Shown here: piece by piece, positions 58,895-64,000 of the stretch
Layout of the letters: every line of letters begins with the position of its first letter
How positions within the stretch are numbered: position 1 is the stretch's first letter
Source: Caprella mutica
Taxonomy: Eukaryota; Arthropoda; Malacostraca; Amphipoda; Caprellidae
DNA length: 64,000 nucleotides
Assembly: GCA_947561585.1 (NCBI GenBank)
Contig: CANNZV010001868.1
Coordinates: 61,038 to 125,037, forward strand
Reading direction: 5' to 3'
Notes under the pieces: generated by a model
Told to the model about the DNA's origin: nothing
What the model saw: only the letters and a program-made list of their open reading frames with translations
The model's database searches: none
Program-made: the position numbers and the translations under genes

Positions 58895-60100
58895 GGAGAA
58901 TATTATGGTAGGGTCATAGAAGATTATGGTGGACAGACATTATAGGGGGATAGATCTTACGTGATTATAGATAATATTCGATAAATATCATCCTTGTGCA
59001 AAACATCCTATAAACATCTATAATCACCGTAATATTTCCCAACCATGATGTATAGTAGATTATATCAACCAAAATCTCCGAATATTTTTTGATAATGTTC
59101 TTTATATGAACTTCTATGACTGAACCATCTTAAATCTTCGAAGATTTTCTCAAGATATTCTTTATATGAACTCCTATGACTGATCCATCTTAAATCTTCG
59201 AAGATTTTCTGATGGTATTTCTTATATGAACTTCTATGATTAAACTATCTTAAATCTTCGAAGATTTTCTGATGGTATTTCTTTTATGATCTTCTATGAT
59301 TGAACCATCTTAAATCTTCGAAGATTTTCTGATGGTATTTCTTTTATGAACTTCTATGATTGAACTATCTTAAATCTTCGAAGATTTTCTGATGGTATTT
59401 CTTTTATAAACTTCTATGATTGAACCATCTTAAATCTTCGAAGATTTTCTGATGGTATTTCTTTTATGAACTTCTATGATTGAACTATCTTAAATCTTCG
59501 AAGATTTTCTGATGGTATTTATTTTATGAACTTCTATGATTGATCTATCTTAAATCTTCGAAGATTATCTGATGGTATTTCTTTTATGATCTTCTATGAT
59601 TGAACCATCTTAAATCTTCGAAGATTTTCTGATGGTATTTGTTTTATGAACTTCTATGATTGAACTATCTTAAATCTTCGAAGATTTTCTGATGGTATTT
59701 CTTATATGAACTTCTATGATTGAACTATCTTAAATCTTCGAAGATTTTCTGATGGTATTTCTTTTATGAACTTCTATGATTGAACTATTTCAAATCTCCG
59801 AAGATCACTTCATTTTTTTCTCCATTTCTTTCCATTTAATTTGTACATAACAATATGTTTCATTCAACTAATTCATGTAAAGTCAAACGTACACGTACTA
59901 ATGTACTATATGCTAGGAAATATTAATTTTGGTATTCTTCTATGATTATGGGTGAAATCATCTGATAGTATAGGAGATTCCACCTTTTAATTAAAGGAGT
60001 GAACATGGTAGAAAACTTGGACATAAGCACCCCCAATTCTCTTCTATGATTACGGTAGAAAGGCTTCTTTAATCTCCCAAAATCTGCTATGTCCCCCTAT
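58895..60100. mobile_element. Possible inverted-repeat element around a 60-bp array
   Basis: The left end contains GGTAGGGTCATAGAAGATTA and TTATAGGGGGATAG. The right end contains TCTTCTATGATTACGG and GCTATGTCCCCCTATAG, in inverted sense. These are arm sequences of the family at 7848 and 61018. Inside lies the 12-copy 60-bp array. Exact ends are uncertain. Confidence 0.45.
59085..59800. repeat. 60-bp tandem repeat, 12 copies
   Basis: Each unit contains AACTTCTATGATTGAACTAT, then CTTAAATCTTCGAAGATTTT, then CTGATGGTATTTCTTTTATG. The palindrome AATCTTCGAAGATT is conserved in nearly all units. Confidence 0.97.
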
Positions 60101-61017
60101 AGCATGTACCGGAAAAGTGTCCGCTATGGCGATCAGCGTTCGCCATTATAGTTGGAGATTTTAGACTTTGTAAGTTTTCTTTAACAGAATTTCAAAGGAA
60201 CGCTAAAGAAGGTAAGCAACCTCAGATTATTATCAAATGAAAATCTTAGTGAAAATCGTATAATATATATATAGCTAATTCATATAAATGTACGAAATCA
60301 TTAGGTAGGTATAACTGTCGCTTAAAGTACTATAAAATATGATAAAAAAAAGGGTGTTATTTTTCAATTATACTTATGTACATATCTATGTACCTACATG
60401 CAAACTAATACGCATAGCATAATCAATAATCGTTTATTAAACTGAATACAATATAAAAATAAATTATCTAATTTCCTGATTCTTATTTTATTGTTTGGTA
60501 TGAATAAATGAAGAATATATTAAAATAGAATATAGATTAGTTACACCTTTTTCAAATTTCTATTAAAATTTTCTTATCAAAGAAAATGTGGTGAAAAATG
60601 GTGACAAAACCAAAATACTGAAAATATAAAAAACAATATAATAAGTGTTGATTGTTTTTACCTCTGAATATAATCAATGTTTGACTAGATACTTAGTAGA
60701 CAAATAAAACTTTTGTTAAGATATATAATTTAAAGAGTTCGTTGTCGCGAACTGCATGTCCGGTAGAACGGACTTTTTTTGTCCTTTGTAGGGGGTGTCA
60801 GTTCAAAGATCGTTCACTGTAAGTGTTTTTTTTACCTGTACCTTGAAAACGGTGACTACCTAGATACCGAGAGAGTTACATTAGTACTAAGAAACAGTGA
60901 CTTATACCTACATACCAATATCATGATTCAAATTATGACTCCTTGCACCAAATGAATCAATAGAGCTATGACTCGTAGCTAGCCTGTGACTCGCATTACT
61001 TATTATATATATAGAGT
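60101..61017. other. Gene-free AT-rich region
   Basis: No gene is supported. TATGGCGATCAGCGTTCGCC near 60126-60146 recalls the core of the pogo-like element at 40969, and may be a fragment of it. Confidence 0.4.
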
Positions 61018-61082
61018 GTTATGGTGGGGTCATAGAAGAATATAAGGGGACTATACATAATTTTCTATGTGCCTACCATAAC
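61018..61082. mobile_element. 65-bp palindromic MITE-like element
   Basis: The left arm GTTATGGTGGGGTCATAGAA pairs with the right arm (minus strand GTTATGGTAGGCACATAGAA) with a very short centre. Same family as 7848-7911. Confidence 0.7.
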
Positions 61083-61254
61083 ATTTTAAAGTTATATTTA
61101 ATGAATTTGAAATTGGAATCATATTAAGATTTTTATTCTATTAATATCTCCCTATATTGTATATAGTACCTAATACGCTGCATTTGTCAGTTGGTTGATT
61201 GTAAGAAAAATGTCACGCTTTATTATTTAAGATACGATAAAATTCCATGATCAT

Positions 61255-61790
61255 TATTATTATCCGCATTATAGAAAATCCGGTAAATAAAAAATCCGGG
61301 AAATAGAAAATATGGGAAATAGAAAATCCGAGAAACAGAAAATACAGGAAGCAAAAAATACGTGGGAAAGAGAAATTACGGGAAACAAAAATTCTGGAAA
61401 AGAGATTATTTGTAAAAACTGAAAATACGGAAAACAAAAATCTGGTAAACAGGAAATATGGGAAGATAGAAAATGTGGTAAAAAGAAAATACAAGAAATA
61501 AAAAATCGTGGAAAAAGAATAAGGGAAAGCAAAATATATGGGAAACAGATAGTCCAAAAAAGAGAAAATCCGGGAAACATGAAATTCGGAAAATAGATAA
61601 TATTTGAAACAGAAAACCGAAAAAAAATATCCGGGAAAACAGAAAATCTGCAAAAAATCGGGAAAACAGAAAATCCGTTGAAAAAAATTATTCGGAAAAC
61701 AGAGAATCGGAAAAAATAGGAAAAAAATAAAACTAAAATAACAAATACTGAAATAGAAATTTGAAACATTCAGATTATAAAAAAAATCAT
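61255..61790. repeat. Degenerate purine-rich tandem repeat, 15-19-bp units
   Basis: GAAAATCCGGGAAACAGA-type units are repeated about 28 times with many indels. The minus-strand frames rich in F, S and Y come from this strand bias and are not convincing genes. Confidence 0.85.
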
Positions 61791-61799
61791 GTTAAGAAA

Positions 61800-62924
61800 G
61801 AATCCGGATAAAAGAAATCGAATGACAAAACAATCCCAACATTAAAGAAATAATTAAGTTCGTGCTTTTCCCCTATTGTAATATAGGAATAAGAATGACA
61901 GAAAATCAGGAAAATTGAAAATCATAAAATTTGATAAAAAATTTCACGTTGGAAAAAATTTTGATGATCTTTCCCATTTGATGATCCCTACCAAGTTTAA
62001 TTTAAATTTATTTTTTCTTATGTATTTTTGTCCGTAGAATCCGAAAATCATAACCATTTTTTGTAGAAACTAATACTTTTTGAGAGATCCAATTTAGATA
62101 ATAAAAAAAATTGGTTAAAAAAAATAAGGATTAAAAATAGAAACAATAAAAATAAGGATTAAGATAGGGATAATAAAAAATTAGGGAAAAATAATTTACT
62201 GATAGTATTATCCGGATAATTCTAATAAATAAAATATTTTATAGCCCGTATTTTCGGCGGGTAATACACTAGTACTGATACAATTATGCTATACTTTTCA
62301 AGAACTGTTGATATTAACTTTTACTAATAATTTATATATTAACAAAATAGCAATAATTTATCGTAGAGAGAGTTGAAACCTTGTTCCAATTTTCGAATGA
62401 ACTCTTTATCACTAGTCTTTAAAATAAGGGAATTTGAAATTGGTTTGTGTGGGAGGTTTGGAATTAGAATAAGTCCAGGAATTCTAGAAATTATTTGGAA
62501 GATTTCACTTCAAATTCTGGATAGTAATTTAAAACATTTTACATACAATTTACTGAATAGAAGCCTTGAGAATCTCTGACTTGTTATGAATGTTCAATTT
62601 ATTAAAAATAACAGCTATATATATTACACAAATACATTTGAGATGTACCAAAAGCATTAAATCTCCTGCAGTATATTCAGCAAATGATATTTAACTCTGC
62701 TATTTATTATATTGCACAGGAAAATATTATTGCAATATTATTTCAGTTAAACTATAGTATATCCAATAGCATAGATTAGAAATTGTGATTTCAGTACCTA
62801 TAAATGGAGGTAAAATAATCCTAGTCAATATGACTATGTTAGAAAATAACCCTTTCTTTGACCAGAATTTCAGAACATTATTCCAGTCACAACTGACTAT
62901 ATAATATAGTGATTATAGTTAATA
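61800..62924. other. Gene-free AT-rich region
   Basis: Includes low-complexity AATAAGGATTAA words at 62100-62200. The 68-codon plus-strand frame at 62373 has no recognised similarity. Confidence 0.5.
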
Positions 62925-63170
62925 ACTATAAAATCTAGTCAATTTACTATGAAATCTGGTCAATTTACTATGAAATCTAGTCAATTTACTATGAAATCTA
63001 GTCAATTTACTATGAAATCTAGTCAATTTACTATGAAATCTAGTCAATTTACTATGAAATCTAGTCAATTTACTATGAAATCTAGTCAATTTACTATGAA
63101 ATCTAGTCAACTTACTATAAAAAATAATCTCTTGAATCTAAAATCTAGTCAATTGACTATGAAGTCATCA
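62925..63170. repeat. 21-bp minisatellite, about 10 copies
   Basis: The unit is AAATCTAGTCAATTTACTATG, almost perfect for nine units, with a decayed tail to 63170. Frames on both strands are repeat products. Confidence 0.96.
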
Positions 63171-63447
63171 AAACTGTTCATTACTCCATCAAAGTGACAG
63201 TTATCATATATTATACTATGTCGCGATATTTGTTATAAACACCAAAGTGATACTTTGATGATTACAACAAAGGTATTTTAATTATTAATATAGATATCAA
63301 ATTTGAAATATTAACACACCGTTAATAAGCTACTAGCATCAAAGAAAAAAAGATGGGAGGAAAAGTTACAACAAAAATTGCCACAAAAAAGAAAGGATAC
63401 CTAGCACTGAATGAGAAGATTCAAACTCAACGGGAAATTTATATACG

Positions 63448-63699
63448 TATTAGAGGTTATTTAAACTCTGCGTTGAAGGTTTTGTTCAGTTTTCAAGCTT
63501 TCGAATAGAAAGATTTCTATTCATCATCAGGAGAAGGGTGGAAAACCTGGACCTGACAATGAATTTTATGACCAGGTCATAAAATTCATTGTCAGGTCCA
63601 GGTTTCTACACTTCTCCTGATGATGAATAGAAATCTTTCTATTCGAAAGCTTGAAAACTGAACAAAACCTTCAACGCAGAGTTTAAATAACCTCTAATA
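63448..63699. repeat. 252-bp nearly perfect palindrome with hammerhead-like motifs
   Basis: Arms of about 125 bp meet at 63574 with no spacer (ATGACC-A-GGTCAT). They differ by a few substitutions and one indel. Each arm, read towards the outside, contains CTGATGA, a hairpin GAATAGAAA-TC-TTTCTATTC, and GAAA, in hammerhead order. The partial direct repeat ATACCTAGCAC lies at 63397 and 63698. No coding sequence is present. Confidence 0.85.
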
Positions 63700-64000
63700 T
63701 ACCTAGCACGGAATGGCAAGCTACCTCTCCTACTCCATTATTATTCATATACTGAGATGATATTCTTGGTACAATATTTCTATTCTTAAAATATTAAAAG
63801 TACTATCCTACAAAGGGTGCTAGGACGTTCCGTTACTAGAATGTTTTCCGTTCTCGGATGAACGATTTTTTAAATTTGAAATGAGTTATTGACTACAAAC
63901 TATACCAGTCCCTTTCATTGTAAATATATATTTACATATGTGTTAAATATTTTTACCCTATAATTTTTTTGATTTTTTTTTTCATTTAAGAAAATGTTAT
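63700..64000. other. Right edge, no feature
   Basis: AT-rich sequence without recognisable gene or repeat. Confidence 0.5.

Noticed and set aside
61213..61769. Two minus-strand frames rich in Phe, Ser and Tyr (possible membrane protein)
   Set aside because: They overlap in two frames over a degenerate purine-rich tandem repeat; the hydrophobicity is a strand-bias effect.

Overview
The window looks like nuclear DNA of an invertebrate animal, most likely an arthropod and probably an insect. The reasons are its AT richness, one split gene with GT-AG introns encoding a synaptotagmin-type protein, mariner/IS630-type transposase remnants, and many short inverted-repeat elements. No bacterial operons, phage genes, rRNA, tRNA or CRISPR array were seen. 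The order of the organism cannot be fixed from sequence alone.

There is one confident protein-coding gene, on the minus strand at 38068-56362. Its nine coding exons join in frame into 493 residues: a short N-terminus, one transmembrane helix, a basic stop-transfer stretch, a linker, and two divergent C2 domains without the usual calcium-binding aspartates. The exons are 56356-56362, 50323-50480, 49399-49602, 47870-47968, 47174-47534, 46827-46999, 41252-41416, 38905-39042 and 38068-38244. They total under 1.5 kb of about 18 kb; the introns are full of repeats and transposon remains.

The rest is repeat-dominated. By eye, roughly 18 kb is tandem minisatellite or satellite DNA. The main arrays, with unit length in bp, are: 1-1496 (38/39), 1497-1967 (30/31), 3794-4554 (16), 4555-7405 (23), 12386-12930 (14), 17667-19081 (35), 20329-21123 (21), 25680-26350 (25), 26385-28350 (24), 30200-30880 (30), 36188-36855 (20), 37233-37545 (19), 48024-48805 (34), 51630-52535 (30), 54834-55557 (26), 59085-59800 (60) and 62925-63170 (21). 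Almost all long open frames in the window are translations of these arrays and are not genes.

The most interesting pattern links mobile elements and minisatellites. Several inverted-repeat elements have arms built from short tandem units, like foldback elements: 2501-3494, 23764-25083, 32044-32612 and 42503-44628. The last has a long-TIR mariner-like element (43100-44240) nested inside it. Other TIR elements carry an internal array: 8939-9225 holds a 16-bp array, and in the TA-flanked pogo-like element 30192-31028 one TIR has expanded into a 30-bp array. A dispersed family with end hairpins and a CTRR-like terminus (14710-15294, 19953-20279, 38588-38863, 50517-50758) may be a non-autonomous Helitron relative; it carries clustered AGGTCA half-sites. 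Near the right end, 63448-63699 is an almost spacer-free 252-bp palindrome with a hammerhead-like motif in each arm.

The stretches between these features show no gene that can be supported by eye. Copy numbers, array edges and family names are estimates made by reading, not by computation.
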